Part shown: positions 18,647-29,437 of the stretch, piece after piece | Layout: each line of letters starts with the position of its first letter | How positions within the stretch are numbered: the stretch's first letter is position 1 | From: Pseudomonadota bacterium | GTDB lineage: Bacteria > Pseudomonadota > Gammaproteobacteria > Eutrophobiales > Eutrophobiaceae | Direction: 5' to 3' | NCBI GenBank assembly: GCA_013112535.1 | Contig: JABFGI010000010.1 | Span: 1 to 64,000 of the forward strand | DNA: 64,000 nucleotides | Made by a program: the position numbers and the translations under genes | Notes under the pieces: generated by a model | The model's input: the letters and a program-made list of their open reading frames with translations, nothing else | What the model was told of the DNA's origin: nothing | The model's database searches: none

Positions 18647-19729
18647 TTAAATACCCATTATTTCTTTCAGTGCTGAGAGAAATAACTCATTCTCTTCTCT
18701 CGTACCAATCGTTACTCGTAAACAGTTATCTAATAGTGGATGTGCACCATGTAAGTTTTTAATTAATATTTTATTTTTTAATAACTCACCATGCACATCG
18801 TTTGCATCTTTATGCGTGACTTTAAATAAAATAAAATTTGCTTCGCTTGGCCACGCTTCGACACCATCAATATTTGAAAGTGTTTCGAAGACAAAAGATC
18901 TATCACTACGAATTTGTTCCGCTTGTTGTTCCAACAAACTAATATTTTGAATAATAAAATTTGCGCTAAGTTGATTAAGCGTTCCAATATTATAGGGTAA
19001 TCTCAACTTTTCTAATTCGGAAATCCATTCCGGTGCACCGAATAAAATGCCTAATCTTAAACCTGCTAATCCCAGTTTAGACAAGGTTCGCATTAACAAC
19101 ACATTTGAGTATTTTTGCACATAAGACATCATGCTTTTTTGGGCAAAGACATGATAGGCCTCATCAATAACGACAAGACCGGGAGCTGCTTTTATAATTG
19201 TCTCAATAGATTCCTGGTCAAACATGTTACCTGTTGGATTATTTGGCCAGGCGATAAAAATTACAGCAGGTTGTTTTTCTTTTATTTTTTCCAGCATCAA
19301 AGGGAGATTAAGGGAAAAATCTTCATTTATTGGCACACCAACATAATCAAGTTCCAATAACGTACTCAATAAACGATACATGACAAAACCTGGTTCCGGT
19401 GCCATAACAACGTTTGAATTATTATTTAGTGCCAATAAAATAATTTGAATAAGCTCATCAGATCCGTTACCAAACATCATTGCTGTGCCATCTGGCAAGC
19501 TTAATGTTGCAGCAATTTTTTCTCTTAGTTCACTGGTACTGGCATCTGGATAACGATTGAGCTCAGCCTGCTTCATATAATCAGACCATGCGGTCTTGAT
19601 TTCATCTGGCCAAACATAGGGGTTTTCCATCGCATCGAGTTTAACCAGATCGTTTGAGTCCGGCACATGATAAGCCCTGGCTTCAAGAACAGCAGGCTTG
19701 ATGATGTTTTTAATTTGATCTTCAATCAT
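18647..19729 (-). CDS. hisC: Histidinol-phosphate aminotransferase
   Basis: HisC is a PLP enzyme that converts imidazole-acetol phosphate and glutamate to histidinol phosphate. The 360-residue class II fold shows NGSDELIQIILLAL, the PNNPTGNMFD motif, VVIDEAYHVFA and the PLP-binding lysine in RTLSKLGLAGLRLG. It is the third gene of the hisG-hisD-hisC string, 15 bp after hisD. An aggaggaat-like purine-rich stretch lies just before its start. It converges with the degS-like gene. Bacteria can have a second HisC used for aromatic amino acids. Context here favours histidine. Confidence 0.94.
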   Translation of the reverse strand: MIEDQIKNIIKPAVLEARAYHVPDSNDLVKLDAMENPYVWPDEIKTAWSDYMKQAELNRYPDASTSELREKIAATLSLPDGTAMMFGNGSDELIQIILLALNNNSNVVMAPEPGFVMYRLLSTLLELDYVGVPINEDFSLNLPLMLEKIKEKQPAVIFIAWPNNPTGNMFDQESIETIIKAAPGLVVIDEAYHVFAQKSMMSYVQKYSNVLLMRTLSKLGLAGLRLGILFGAPEWISELEKLRLPYNIGTLNQLSANFIIQNISLLEQQAEQIRSDRSFVFETLSNIDGVEAWPSEANFILFKVTHKDANDVHGELLKNKILIKNLHGAHPLLDNCLRVTIGTREENELFLSALKEIMGI

Positions 19730-19744
19730 TAAGAAGGAGGAATA

Positions 19745-21040
19745 TTATTTTGAGTCGCGTCGATACTCTGCTGATCGTGCATGTGCCGTTAGACTTTCAC
19801 CGTGTGCTAAGGCAGATGCAGTATTAGCAATATTAGTCACTGAATTACTGGTACATTTAATCAGAGATGATTGTTTCTGAAAGTCATAAACACCCAATGG
19901 TGAAGAAAAACGAGCCGTCCTTGCTGTCGGCAAAACATGATTTGGACCAGCACAATAGTCGCCTAAAGACTCTGCAGAATAGTGACCCATAAATATCGCA
20001 CCTGCATGTCTTATATCATTTAATAATGAATCAGGATCAGCGACGGCCAATTCAAGATGCTCTGGAGCAATGATATTAACAATATCTATGGCCTGCTTAA
20101 TATCATTAACTTTTATCATTGCACTATTATTTGATAAAGCGACTTTAATAATTTCGGCCCGTTCCATCTCCGGCAATAGCTTTTCAATGCTCTTTTCGAC
20201 TTGAGAAATAAAATCTGCATCTGGCGAGATCAATATCGCACTGGCTTGTTCATCATGCTCTGCCTGTGCAAACATATCCATAGCAACCCAATCCGAATTC
20301 GCACTGTTGTCAGCAACGATCACCACTTCTGAAGGTCCAGCAATCATATCGATGCCGACGACACCAAACACTTCACGCTTGGCAGTTGCAACATAGATAT
20401 TTCCCGGACCAACAATTTTATCTACTTTAGGTACCAGTTCTGTACCATAAGCTAATGCAGCAACAGCTTGTGCACCGCCTATAGAAAATACGCGTGTCAC
20501 GCCAGCTATCGCTGCGGCAGCCAGGACTAAATCATTCCGCACATCATCCGGCGTCGGCACGACCATAATAATTTCTTCAACGCCAGCAACATGAGCCGGA
20601 ATGACGTTCATTAATACTGATGAAGGATACGCAGCCTTGCCTCCGGGAACATAAACACCAACGCGATCCAATGCTGTTATCTTTTGACCCAGCATATTTC
20701 CTTCAGCATCTTCATAAGTCCATGTCGTTTGCTTTTGCTTCTCGTGAAATTCACGTACACGTTGTGCAGCATGTTCGAGACTTTGTCTTAACTTATCAGA
20801 AACTCTGTTTAAAGCAGCATCCAGTTCGTCTTTAGATATCTCCAATGACGCTAACGTTGCTGAACGTCGATCAAATTGATTCGTATACTCAAGCAATGCT
20901 GCATCACCACGAGAACGAATATCCGCTATAACTTTAGATACCGTTTCAACGATAGCTTGATCCGGTTCATCAGTCGAAGAAAGCAATGACTTTAATGATT
21001 TTTTGAAATCTTCAGAGGACGAATCGAGGTGTTTAATCAT
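19745..21040 (-). CDS. hisD: Histidinol dehydrogenase
   Basis: HisD is a zinc enzyme that performs the last two NAD-dependent oxidations from L-histidinol to L-histidine. At 431 residues it has the family signatures [53 protein letters not shown] (with Glu/His involved in catalysis and zinc binding) and [13 protein letters not shown]. The start overlaps the hisG stop by four bases (ATGA), indicating translational coupling. Confidence 0.96.
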   Translation of the reverse strand: MIKHLDSSSEDFKKSLKSLLSSTDEPDQAIVETVSKVIADIRSRGDAALLEYTNQFDRRSATLASLEISKDELDAALNRVSDKLRQSLEHAAQRVREFHEKQKQTTWTYEDAEGNMLGQKITALDRVGVYVPGGKAAYPSSVLMNVIPAHVAGVEEIIMVVPTPDDVRNDLVLAAAAIAGVTRVFSIGGAQAVAALAYGTELVPKVDKIVGPGNIYVATAKREVFGVVGIDMIAGPSEVVIVADNSANSDWVAMDMFAQAEHDEQASAILISPDADFISQVEKSIEKLLPEMERAEIIKVALSNNSAMIKVNDIKQAIDIVNIIAPEHLELAVADPDSLLNDIRHAGAIFMGHYSAESLGDYCAGPNHVLPTARTARFSSPLGVYDFQKQSSLIKCTSNSVTNIANTASALAHGESLTAHARSAEYRRDSK

Positions 21041-21672
21041 GACTCACTAACAATCTCTGACAATTTGTCCAGAATAGGTTTAATCGTAGCATTTTTCATT
21101 TTCATGGCCGCCTTGTTCACAACCAGGCGAGAACTGATATCAGCAATGTGCTCAAGCGTCACCAGACCATTCGCTTTTAATGTGTTTCCTGTGTCAACAA
21201 GATCGACAATCCAGTCTGATAAACCCAACACTGGCCCCAATTCCATCGAACCATAGAGCTTAATAATCTCCACTTGTTGACCACGTTCGGCAAAATAATT
21301 TTTTGTGATATTTGTATATTTAGTAACTACTCGTGGTCGATTAATTATTGGTTTAGCATTTTTAAGACCTGCCAGCATCATTCGACATTTCGCGATACCC
21401 AGATCAATTGGTTCGTACAAATCATCACCGGAATACTCCATTAATACATCTTTACCCGCGATACCTAATTCTGCTGCACCACGTTCAACATAGGTAGGAA
21501 CATCGGTAGCACGTATGACAAGCAATTGAACATTAGGCTGATTTGTTTCCAGAACCAGTTTGCGCGTTTTATTCGGATCATCGACAGGAATAATATCCAA
21601 CTTGGCAAGCAGGGGAATCGCATCATCGTAAATTCGACCTTTTGAAACAGCAATCGTGATCTTGTCTGGCAT
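21037..21672 (-). CDS. hisG: ATP phosphoribosyltransferase, short form
   Basis: HisG condenses ATP with PRPP in the first step of histidine synthesis. The 211-residue length marks the short form, which lacks the C-terminal regulatory ACT-like domain and needs the HisZ partner for feedback control. The catalytic region shows [29 protein letters not shown] and the PRPP-binding [18 protein letters not shown]. It lies 104 bp after murA and just ahead of hisD. HisZ is not encoded in this window and must be elsewhere. Confidence 0.95.
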   Translation of the reverse strand: MPDKITIAVSKGRIYDDAIPLLAKLDIIPVDDPNKTRKLVLETNQPNVQLLVIRATDVPTYVERGAAELGIAGKDVLMEYSGDDLYEPIDLGIAKCRMMLAGLKNAKPIINRPRVVTKYTNITKNYFAERGQQVEIIKLYGSMELGPVLGLSDWIVDLVDTGNTLKANGLVTLEHIADISSRLVVNKAAMKMKNATIKPILDKLSEIVSES

Positions 21673-21776
21673 AATTTTGTAAATTAATTATTTAATATGA
21701 ATAAAAATAAAACAGGATACAATAGAAACACAATACCGGAAAAAGTTTCCTGCAATGATTCAGTTTTAAGAATTTA

Positions 21777-23042
<1,266 letters not shown>

Positions 23043-23081
23043 TCATATTACTTTCAAATAGACACACAGTTTCCAGAATCA

Positions 23082-23318
23082 TTATTGTTTTTCCCATTCC
23101 TCAGGAGTAAATGTTTGAAAGGATAATGCATGGATATCGGTACCCATTTTCTCACCCAATGTTTTATAAACCATCTGGTGTTGTTGCACCATTGATTTTC
23201 CTGCAAATAACTCACTAACTATACGTGCCTGAAAATGCGTACCGTCATCACCTTCGACGATAACATCAGCATCTGGCATACCGGATTTGATTAGTTCTCT
23301 TATTAATTCTGGATTCAT
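23082..23318 (-). CDS. ibaG: BolA-family protein IbaG
   Basis: IbaG (YrbA) is a small BolA-like protein that coordinates iron-sulfur clusters with monothiol glutaredoxin and is linked to acid stress and envelope homeostasis. The 78 residues have the class II BolA fold with DADVIVEGDDGTHFQARIVS (His ligand), the FAGKSMVQQHQMVYKTLG helix and IHALSFQTFTPEEW. It lies directly in front of murA as in E. coli. An MlaB gene, normally between mlaC and ibaG, is missing here. Confidence 0.94.
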   Translation of the reverse strand: MNPELIRELIKSGMPDADVIVEGDDGTHFQARIVSELFAGKSMVQQHQMVYKTLGEKMGTDIHALSFQTFTPEEWEKQ

Positions 23319-23395
23319 AATCTGACTGTTCTGAAAATTAGGTATGATAAATGAAAGTAGAGGATTAGTGATGATTATTTAAGGAGCCTTAAAGT

Positions 23396-23424
23396 AAACA
23401 ACCGGGCAAAACCCGGTTGTTTTC
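23396..23424 (-). terminator. Rho-independent terminator after mlaC
   Basis: There is a perfect 11-bp stem (aaacaaccggg / cccggttgttt) with a five-base loop. In the minus direction it is followed by TTTACTTT. It separates mlaC from ibaG, so the two are probably different transcription units. The reverse strand also has a short U-run, so it may work in both directions. Confidence 0.75.
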
Positions 23425-23443
23425 GCAAATTTAATATTTTTTA

Positions 23444-24073
23444 TTATTTTGTTAGATTTTTTGCCAGTTTTTCATTTTTATCGACAAGCTTTTGAATAAG
23501 TGAATCAAAACCTTCTTTCTTGATTTGGGACGCAAACGATCCTCTGTAAGTAGAAACTAAACTGACACCATCAACTGCCACATCGACTACTTTCCACTGC
23601 TCATTTGCTTGATGCATACGATAAGCAACAGGGAAAGGCTGTGCGCCGGCGCTGGTCAATTCTGTTTTTACTACGGCAAGATTTGAGTCCGGCTTTTGCT
23701 CAACAGGATAATACTTCACTTCCTGACCAGAGTACTCCAGTAATGCACGTGCATAGGTACGAACCAGTAAAGTTTTGAATTGCTCGATAAATTCAGTGCG
23801 TTGCGCTTCACTCGCATTTTTCCAGTTTTTACCCAGCACCCATTTTGACATACTAATGAAATCAAAATGCGGAATAACCAGTTCGTTAACCAGTTCATAA
23901 ACCTGTTCTGGATTTGCTTCCAATGTAGAACGCTGGCTTTCAATTCTATTAATCACGCCGTCAGATGTTTGCTTAACAACTGCGTCAGGAGATTGTGCTG
24001 CAATTACAAGCTGGCTCGACCCTGTAATCAGATACAAGAATAAAAACAGCGATTTAAATACTCTGGCTTCCAT
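23444..24073 (-). CDS. mlaC: Phospholipid-binding periplasmic protein MlaC
   Basis: MlaC ferries phospholipids between the outer-membrane MlaA complex and the inner-membrane MlaFEDB transporter. Its 209 residues include a signal peptide (about 1-26, cut after VIAA) and the MlaC/Ttg2D fold: HFDFISMSKWVLGKNWKNAS, EFIEQFKTLLVRTYARALLEY and the C-terminal VVDVAVDGVSLVSTYRGSF. The expected upstream partners mlaF, mlaE and mlaD and the downstream mlaB are absent from the window. Upstream sits an MMPL-type exporter instead, separated by 427 bp with a large palindrome. Confidence 0.93.
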   Translation of the reverse strand: MEARVFKSLFLFLYLITGSSQLVIAAQSPDAVVKQTSDGVINRIESQRSTLEANPEQVYELVNELVIPHFDFISMSKWVLGKNWKNASEAQRTEFIEQFKTLLVRTYARALLEYSGQEVKYYPVEQKPDSNLAVVKTELTSAGAQPFPVAYRMHQANEQWKVVDVAVDGVSLVSTYRGSFASQIKKEGFDSLIQKLVDKNEKLAKNLTK

Positions 24074-24326
24074 ATGATACCTCTGAAGTTTGTTATATTT
24101 ATCGACCCAACACTGGGTTCAGTAGTTCAAAAAACAACTTATTTAACGCTTTTATTTTATTAATTTTATAAGCTATAAACCCGGTAGCCCGGAGGCCGAT
24201 ATTGTAATGAGAATAGATTCTGATAGAAAGCACTTATCGTGAGACTTTCTCTACAATATTTAACTAATTTAACAGCTCATTAGTGATTGTTTTACTTGAA
24301 AAATTAGCTACAAGATATTGTTTAGA
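24074..24326. other. Intergenic stretch upstream of mlaC, no gene seen
   Basis: These are about 250 AT-rich bases between mlaC and the palindrome. I find no open frame of useful length, no RNA gene and no clear terminator. The mlaC promoter should lie here, but no convincing -35/-10 pair stands out. Confidence 0.5.
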
Positions 24327-24515
24327 AAACCTTTTAACCCGAATTATGTATTGGTCGCGAAAAAGATGTGCAAGATATTGGTGTGCATGGTGAATTTGAA
24401 AAAAGCGTAGCTACCTTATTGGTAGTGAGTCATTTTTCAAATTAGCCAGGTGCGCTAAGAGCTTGCGCAGACTTTCGTGATTCCAATACATAATTCGGGT
24501 TTATCTAAAAGGTTT
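24327..24515. repeat. Long imperfect palindrome 1 (starts at the exporter stop codon)
   Basis: The outer arms aacccgaattatgtattgg (24336-24354) and its exact reverse complement at 24483-24501 are 19 of 19. Homology between the arms continues inwards with small bulges to a central hairpin ctacc-ttatt-ggtag at 24411-24425. A further outer pair aaacctttta is separated by a five-base offset. The right arm begins at the TAA stop of the MMPL exporter. The RNA would fold into a single long hairpin. I infer a MITE-like or REP-like element related to those at 29219-29437 and 50318-50459. Confidence 0.8.
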
Positions 24516-27005
24516 CCAAATTAATATTAATTTTGGCAACAAGGTCAATGCTGCAAACAGAGCGATAAACATCGCTAACGCAGTTAATAAACCAAAATAT
24601 ATCGTTGGAATAAAGTTGGATAGCACTAAAATTGAAAAACCGATGATGATGGTTATTGCGGTATAAAAAACAGCCTTACCAATATTGGCATGGCAATAAT
24701 GCATTGTTCTGACGTAATCGTGCGTCTGTGAAAATTCTTCCCGGAATCGATAAATATAATGAATACTGTTATCGACAGCGATACCAATTGTTATTGCCGC
24801 AATCGTAATTGTCATCATATCTAACGGGATACGTAATAATCCCATTAAACCGAGGATAATAGCCGCGGCCAGCACGTTTGGCACAATTCCAATAATGGCA
24901 AGCGAAATTGAACGAAATAAAATAACCAACATCAGGGCAATACCTGCCATAACGACACCGAGGGTTAATATTTGCGATTTGAACAAACTCTGCAGCATAT
25001 TGTTATACAGAACAAGAATGCCGGTAATTTTGATCTTGTCCTCGGGTAACTTTACCTTTTCAACCAGATCTTTCTTTATTTGATCAAGCAACTCCTTCCG
25101 CCTTAAGTCTTTTAATGAATCAAGAATTCGGATATTTACTCGTGCTTCGTTAACTTCTTCAGAAACATAAGGTTTAATCATGCTTTGCTTTAATTCTTCT
25201 GGCATACGCTTACTGACAATTGCCAGCTCAAATGCATCAAATTCACCTTCGTTAATTTCTTCACCCACACGAATAATGGAAGCTAACGACAGTACTTTGC
25301 CAACAGCAGGCAACGTATCAAGATAATCATGAACCTGTTTTATCGTATCCATACGCTCCGGCGTGTACCAACTGTCTTGCTGATCACCATCATCAAAGCC
25401 ACCGAATAAGACATCCAGATCCTCAAATTCATAATCAGCTGATTCCTCCTCGCCCGAGACTTGTTCAAGATTTAAAATTATATCCAGAGGTGTTGTACCG
25501 CCTAATTTTTCATCTATCAGACGTAAACCCTGATATATTTCAGTATCTTCACTGAAGTAATTGATAAAACTGTTTTCAACTTCAAGACGGGTAATGCCAA
25601 AAGCACTGACTACAGCGAGAACAAAAGTCAGGAATAAAACTTTATTTCCGTGTTTTTCAGTCAAATCTGCCAGCTTGGGAGTAAATTGAAACTCATCTCT
25701 TGGATTAAGCTGTTCAGAAGATTTCGACAACAGAACTAATAAGGCAGGAAACAGAATAAATGACGTCAGGAAAGTCACGCTTAAACCTATCGTCATCATC
25801 CAGCCAAAATCAATAACCGGTTTTATGCCACTAACGACAAGTGAGCTAAACGCCATAATTGTTGTTAATGCTGTATAAAAACAGGGCCATACCATTTTAC
25901 AGGCTGTCGTTAACACTAATTCATGTTGTGTATATTCAGGAAAATCATTACATAATTGTCGATATCGAACGATAAGATGTACGTTCATCGACATGGTGAT
26001 AATCAACATCAAAGAAATAAAATTTGATGAAATGACCGTAACATTCCAGCCAATCAGACCAAGCAGACCCAACATTAACAAACCGGCATAGAAACAACTC
26101 AGTAAAGGCAACAATACCCATCTAAGCTTGCGGAAAATAATGGTTAACATACCGACAAGAAATAGAAATACACCTACGCCAAATATGATGAGATCATTTT
26201 TTATAAACGTGATCATATCGTCAGCAATCATCGGCACGCCACCCAAATATAATGCACCATACTGCTGGTATCTGGAAATTATTTCTCGTATCGATTCTAT
26301 GTTGTCATGATTAATCTGATCTGTTTCTTTTTTCTGCGCGGCATATTCGGTAATGATAGAATCCAGTCTGGATTGTTCGTCAGCACTTAAACCTTCGGTG
26401 TTAACTTTATACAACAGCTGGTTTCTTTCTCGCTGTATATCACGAAACGCTTTTTGATCTTTTAAGTTAACCTGTAATGCAGTTGTAGAACCATCTTCAC
26501 TAATTATTAATTCTTTATAAATCGGACTGGTTAATAATTCTACTCTGGCCTTTTCTATATCAACGCCGCCGCCCTCTATCGTCCGAACATTTTCTGCAAC
26601 ATCGGATAGCGAACCTTCCACTTGCCTTACTAGCGGAACATCAACCAGACTGATAACCGAATCAACTGGCTCCAACGTACGTAAATCATCCCGTAAGCGG
26701 GTAATTTGCTTTATTGAATTATCAGAAAATAAATCTTCTTCCGGGGTAAAGGTGACAAATAAAAATTCCTTGGTGGCATAACGATCCAGTGTTTCGCGAA
26801 ACACCTTCAGGTCCTTATCGTCATCCAGTAGCAATGAATCTGCAGAAGCATCAAGTTTGAAATCTTTTGTATGAACGGCAAAGAAAGCCAGGATAGCTGC
26901 CATAAAAAGACAGATTATAACTGGATACTTTAAAACAGTAGCGATGTATATTTTTTTTATTAGTTCTATCACTTTATTTGTTTTACTTAAAAAATAATTA
27001 ACCAA
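24501..27005 (-). CDS. MMPL-family RND exporter
   Basis: This 834-residue inner-membrane protein of the MMPL/RND superfamily is driven by proton motive force and is often involved in lipid or hydrophobic-substrate export. It has the duplicated RND layout. TM1 is at about 28-45, a periplasmic domain spans about 46-270, and there are six TM helices at about 270-435 (LIFGVGVFLFLVGMLTII...). TM7 is near 455, a second, acidic periplasmic domain runs to about 680, and there are five final helices with VDNSIHYIYRFREEF. The substrate is unknown. The neighbouring mlaC suggests lipid traffic. The TTG start at 27005 has a poorly spaced SD. GTG at about 26972 is an alternative. Confidence 0.85.
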   Translation of the reverse strand: MVNYFLSKTNKVIELIKKIYIATVLKYPVIICLFMAAILAFFAVHTKDFKLDASADSLLLDDDKDLKVFRETLDRYATKEFLFVTFTPEEDLFSDNSIKQITRLRDDLRTLEPVDSVISLVDVPLVRQVEGSLSDVAENVRTIEGGGVDIEKARVELLTSPIYKELIISEDGSTTALQVNLKDQKAFRDIQRERNQLLYKVNTEGLSADEQSRLDSIITEYAAQKKETDQINHDNIESIREIISRYQQYGALYLGGVPMIADDMITFIKNDLIIFGVGVFLFLVGMLTIIFRKLRWVLLPLLSCFYAGLLMLGLLGLIGWNVTVISSNFISLMLIITMSMNVHLIVRYRQLCNDFPEYTQHELVLTTACKMVWPCFYTALTTIMAFSSLVVSGIKPVIDFGWMMTIGLSVTFLTSFILFPALLVLLSKSSEQLNPRDEFQFTPKLADLTEKHGNKVLFLTFVLAVVSAFGITRLEVENSFINYFSEDTEIYQGLRLIDEKLGGTTPLDIILNLEQVSGEEESADYEFEDLDVLFGGFDDGDQQDSWYTPERMDTIKQVHDYLDTLPAVGKVLSLASIIRVGEEINEGEFDAFELAIVSKRMPEELKQSMIKPYVSEEVNEARVNIRILDSLKDLRRKELLDQIKKDLVEKVKLPEDKIKITGILVLYNNMLQSLFKSQILTLGVVMAGIALMLVILFRSISLAIIGIVPNVLAAAIILGLMGLLRIPLDMMTITIAAITIGIAVDNSIHYIYRFREEFSQTHDYVRTMHYCHANIGKAVFYTAITIIIGFSILVLSNFIPTIYFGLLTALAMFIALFAALTLLPKLILIWKPFR

Positions 27006-27073
27006 ACCTGCAAGAAGACTCTTGCATTAAAATTCCTTGGAAAAATGAAACGTAGTAATTATTGAATATCAGA

Positions 27074-27457
27074 TTACTTATCTTCCAGTAACTCAACCTT
27101 ATAGCCATCAGGATCTTCTACAAATGCAATAACCGTATCACCACCCTGCATCGGCCCTGCTTCCCTGACAATTGTGCCACCCATTTCCTTGATTTTTTCA
27201 CACGTCTTATAGACATCATCGACACCAATCGCAACATGACCATAAGCATTACCCAGATCATAAGATCCGGTATCCCAGTTATGGGTTAATTCAAGTACGG
27301 CAGTTTCTGATTCGTCACCATAACCGACAAACGCCAGTGTAAACTCGTATTCAGGATAATCTTCCTTGCGGAGCAATTTCATACCCATAATATCAGTATA
27401 AAAATGTAGTGATTTTTCCAGATCTCCGACTCTTAACATTGTATGTAAAACTCGCAT
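27074..27457 (-). CDS. gloA: Lactoylglutathione lyase (glyoxalase I)
   Basis: Glyoxalase I isomerises the hemithioacetal of methylglyoxal and glutathione to S-lactoylglutathione in the cytosol. The 127-residue protein matches the short bacterial Ni/Co-type enzyme, with metal ligands in [10 protein letters not shown] (His5), [10 protein letters not shown] (Glu near 56), YGHVAIGV (His near 74) and GYKVELLE (Glu near 122). It is followed by purN 18 bp downstream. Confidence 0.96.
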   Translation of the reverse strand: MRVLHTMLRVGDLEKSLHFYTDIMGMKLLRKEDYPEYEFTLAFVGYGDESETAVLELTHNWDTGSYDLGNAYGHVAIGVDDVYKTCEKIKEMGGTIVREAGPMQGGDTVIAFVEDPDGYKVELLEDK

Positions 27458-27475
27458 TTGCTCCCCCTGATCCTG

Positions 27476-28078
27476 CTAATTAGCTGGCAATATGATACTG
27501 CCATCAATAATTTTTTGTATCGTTTCTGCAAATAAAACATGTTCTACCTGCAAAACCTTTGCTGCTAATGATTCTGGCGTATCATCTTTGGCTATAACGA
27601 CAGTTCGTTGGGCCAATATAGCACCTTTATCATATTCACCATCAACCATATGAATGGTCACACCCGTTTCTTTTTCGCCCGCCTCTATGACCGCCTCATG
27701 AACGTTGAGGCCAAACATGCCCTGACCACCAAACTTCGGCAATAACGACGGATGAATATTAATCATTCTACCTTTATAAGCTGATAATGTTTTTGGGCCG
27801 ATTTTCTTCATGAAGCCCGCCAGCAAGATAAAATCTATCTTGTAACTATCGAGCAGATCTTTCATGGCTATATCAAGAGCATCAGGATCAGGATGCGTAC
27901 GTGAACTAAGATGTGCAGTATTAATATTCTTTTTCTGGGCCGAAAGTAACGCTAAAGAATCAGCATTATTACTTATCACTAATTCTATAGAGGCAGCTAA
28001 GGTTCCTTGTTCACAAGCATCAATAAGTGCCAACATATTACTACCGCGACCTGAAACCAGTACAGCTATTTTCTTCAT
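27476..28078 (-). CDS. purN: Phosphoribosylglycinamide formyltransferase PurN
   Basis: PurN is the folate-dependent GAR transformylase, third step of purine synthesis. The 200 residues carry VSGRGSNMLALID (phosphate-binding loop), the catalytic INIHPSLLP segment (Asn-His) and TGVTIHMVDGEYDKGAIL with the catalytic Asp. The start overlaps the pdxB stop by four bases. Its usual neighbour purM is not here. The pairing with gloA and pdxB is looser than in enterobacteria. Confidence 0.95.
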   Translation of the reverse strand: MKKIAVLVSGRGSNMLALIDACEQGTLAASIELVISNNADSLALLSAQKKNINTAHLSSRTHPDPDALDIAMKDLLDSYKIDFILLAGFMKKIGPKTLSAYKGRMINIHPSLLPKFGGQGMFGLNVHEAVIEAGEKETGVTIHMVDGEYDKGAILAQRTVVIAKDDTPESLAAKVLQVEHVLFAETIQKIIDGSIILPAN

Positions 28079-29256
28079 ATTGTCTCTACTTTAAAACCCA
28101 GTTGCTGTAATTGTTGCTGCGACACATCATCAAGTTCATGTGTTTGAATTGTTCTATTACTAAATTCTCGTCTGACAGGATAATTATTTCTCAAACTGTC
28201 AAAGTACTGACCACGTTTTTCATCTTCCATATTCATTAAACCCATTAAGGCAATGCCATCAGTTCTGACATCATAACTCTGCAATACTGCAAATTGAATG
28301 ACATCATCATTGATATACAATATTTCCTGTTCTGAATTTGATAAATTTACTTTATCTAAATTCTGCCCAAGATAGTTATTGAGTGAATCAAATAACATCT
28401 GCGTTGCTTTAAGTTTGCCATCATAACTATAACCGGCAATATGTGGTGTGGCGATAAATGTTTGTTTCAGTAGATTAATATCTATCTGAGGTTCATTTAG
28501 CCAGACATCCAGAATTAGCGTGGCTGCTGGATTTGCTTGTTTAAAATCTAATAATGCCTTTTCATCAATAACTCCTCCACGCGATGAATTAATAATAATC
28601 ACATCTGATTTTAATCTGGCCAAAAATTCTTTATCTAACAAATTACTGGTCGGATAGTTACCCTCTGCTGTTAGTGGCACATGTAACGTTATAATGTCAG
28701 CTTGCAGGATATCATCCAGTTCAACGTAGTTCTGATCTGACGTCTTACTGGCAAGTGGCGGATCATTTAATAAACAGTTAACACCTAGCGCTTGCAGAAA
28801 ACGTTTCACTCTGGAACCGACCTGACCGCAACCGATAATCCCGACTGTTTTTTCTGTCAGTGAAAAGCCCTTTTGTTCGGCTGCAACGAACAAACTACTT
28901 AAAACATATTCAGCAACAGATCGTGCATTACTACCCAGAGCTTGAGCAAAAGTAATATTGGCTTTTTCTAGATAGTCGATATCGATATGATCAATACCAC
29001 TGGTGGCAGAACCGACAAATTTAACATTAGAATCCTTTAACAAAGATTCATTAACTTTGGTAACAGATCGTACTAATAAGATATCGGCATTTTGAACTGA
29101 TTGATAATCTATAGATCGCCCATCAACTAATTGAACCTCGCCAAAACCTGAGTAAGCTTCTTTGGCAAAAAGGATTTGCTGATCAGCAACGATTGAAAGA
29201 GATTCAGTCGATATATTTTTAAGAGAACTCTGCACGGATAGAGATTCTGTTCTCAC
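28075..29256 (-). CDS. pdxB: Erythronate-4-phosphate dehydrogenase PdxB
   Basis: PdxB oxidises 4-phosphoerythronate in the DXP-dependent pathway to pyridoxal phosphate. It is a D-2-hydroxyacid dehydrogenase of 393 residues with the NAD loop VGIIGCGQVGSRVKRFL and catalytic Arg, Glu and His in NSSRGGVIDEKAL, LDVWLNEP and TPHIAGYS. Family proteins usually begin near the SIVADQQILFA segment, so about 20 extra N-terminal residues are present. They are encoded by palindromic repeat 2. No canonical start exists inside the conserved part. GTG 29256 is supported by AGGAG nine bases upstream (29266-29270). The start and SD thus come from the repeat. Confidence 0.92.
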   Translation of the reverse strand: MRTESLSVQSSLKNISTESLSIVADQQILFAKEAYSGFGEVQLVDGRSIDYQSVQNADILLVRSVTKVNESLLKDSNVKFVGSATSGIDHIDIDYLEKANITFAQALGSNARSVAEYVLSSLFVAAEQKGFSLTEKTVGIIGCGQVGSRVKRFLQALGVNCLLNDPPLASKTSDQNYVELDDILQADIITLHVPLTAEGNYPTSNLLDKEFLARLKSDVIIINSSRGGVIDEKALLDFKQANPAATLILDVWLNEPQIDINLLKQTFIATPHIAGYSYDGKLKATQMLFDSLNNYLGQNLDKVNLSNSEQEILYINDDVIQFAVLQSYDVRTDGIALMGLMNMEDEKRGQYFDSLRNNYPVRREFSNRTIQTHELDDVSQQQLQQLGFKVETI

Positions 29257-29437
29257 CTATTTTTGCTCCTGCAAAATCGGCATACCGTACGTCCTGTACA
29301 TAAGGCGAGGCGACAAATTTGCCGGGAGAAAATTTGGACAACATCAGTTGCTCGAAGAGTGAAATACATGGATGTATTTCATCTAAATGCATTAAATAGA
29401 GCAAGAAAAAAAGATCATCCGTACCAAGTTCTCTACG
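29219..29437. repeat. Palindromic repeat 2 between pdxB and secF
   Basis: The left end (aagagaactctgcacggat, then agagattctgttctcac) matches the left arm of the repeat at 50318 almost base for base. The right end (atccgtaccaagttctcta) is its imperfect reverse complement. Inside are secondary palindromes, including gaaatacat-gg-atgtatttc and gtacgt-cc-tgtac. The right boundary coincides with the TAG stop of secF (29433-29435). The left part encodes the first codons and SD of pdxB. It is about 220 bp, longer than the other two members. Confidence 0.7.

Noticed and set aside
24180..24330. Possible small RNA upstream of mlaC
   Set aside because: Apart from the palindrome I see no promoter and terminator pair that would define one.
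29219..29404. 61-codon minus-strand frame in the secF-pdxB gap
   Set aside because: It lies wholly inside the palindromic repeat and is explained by it.
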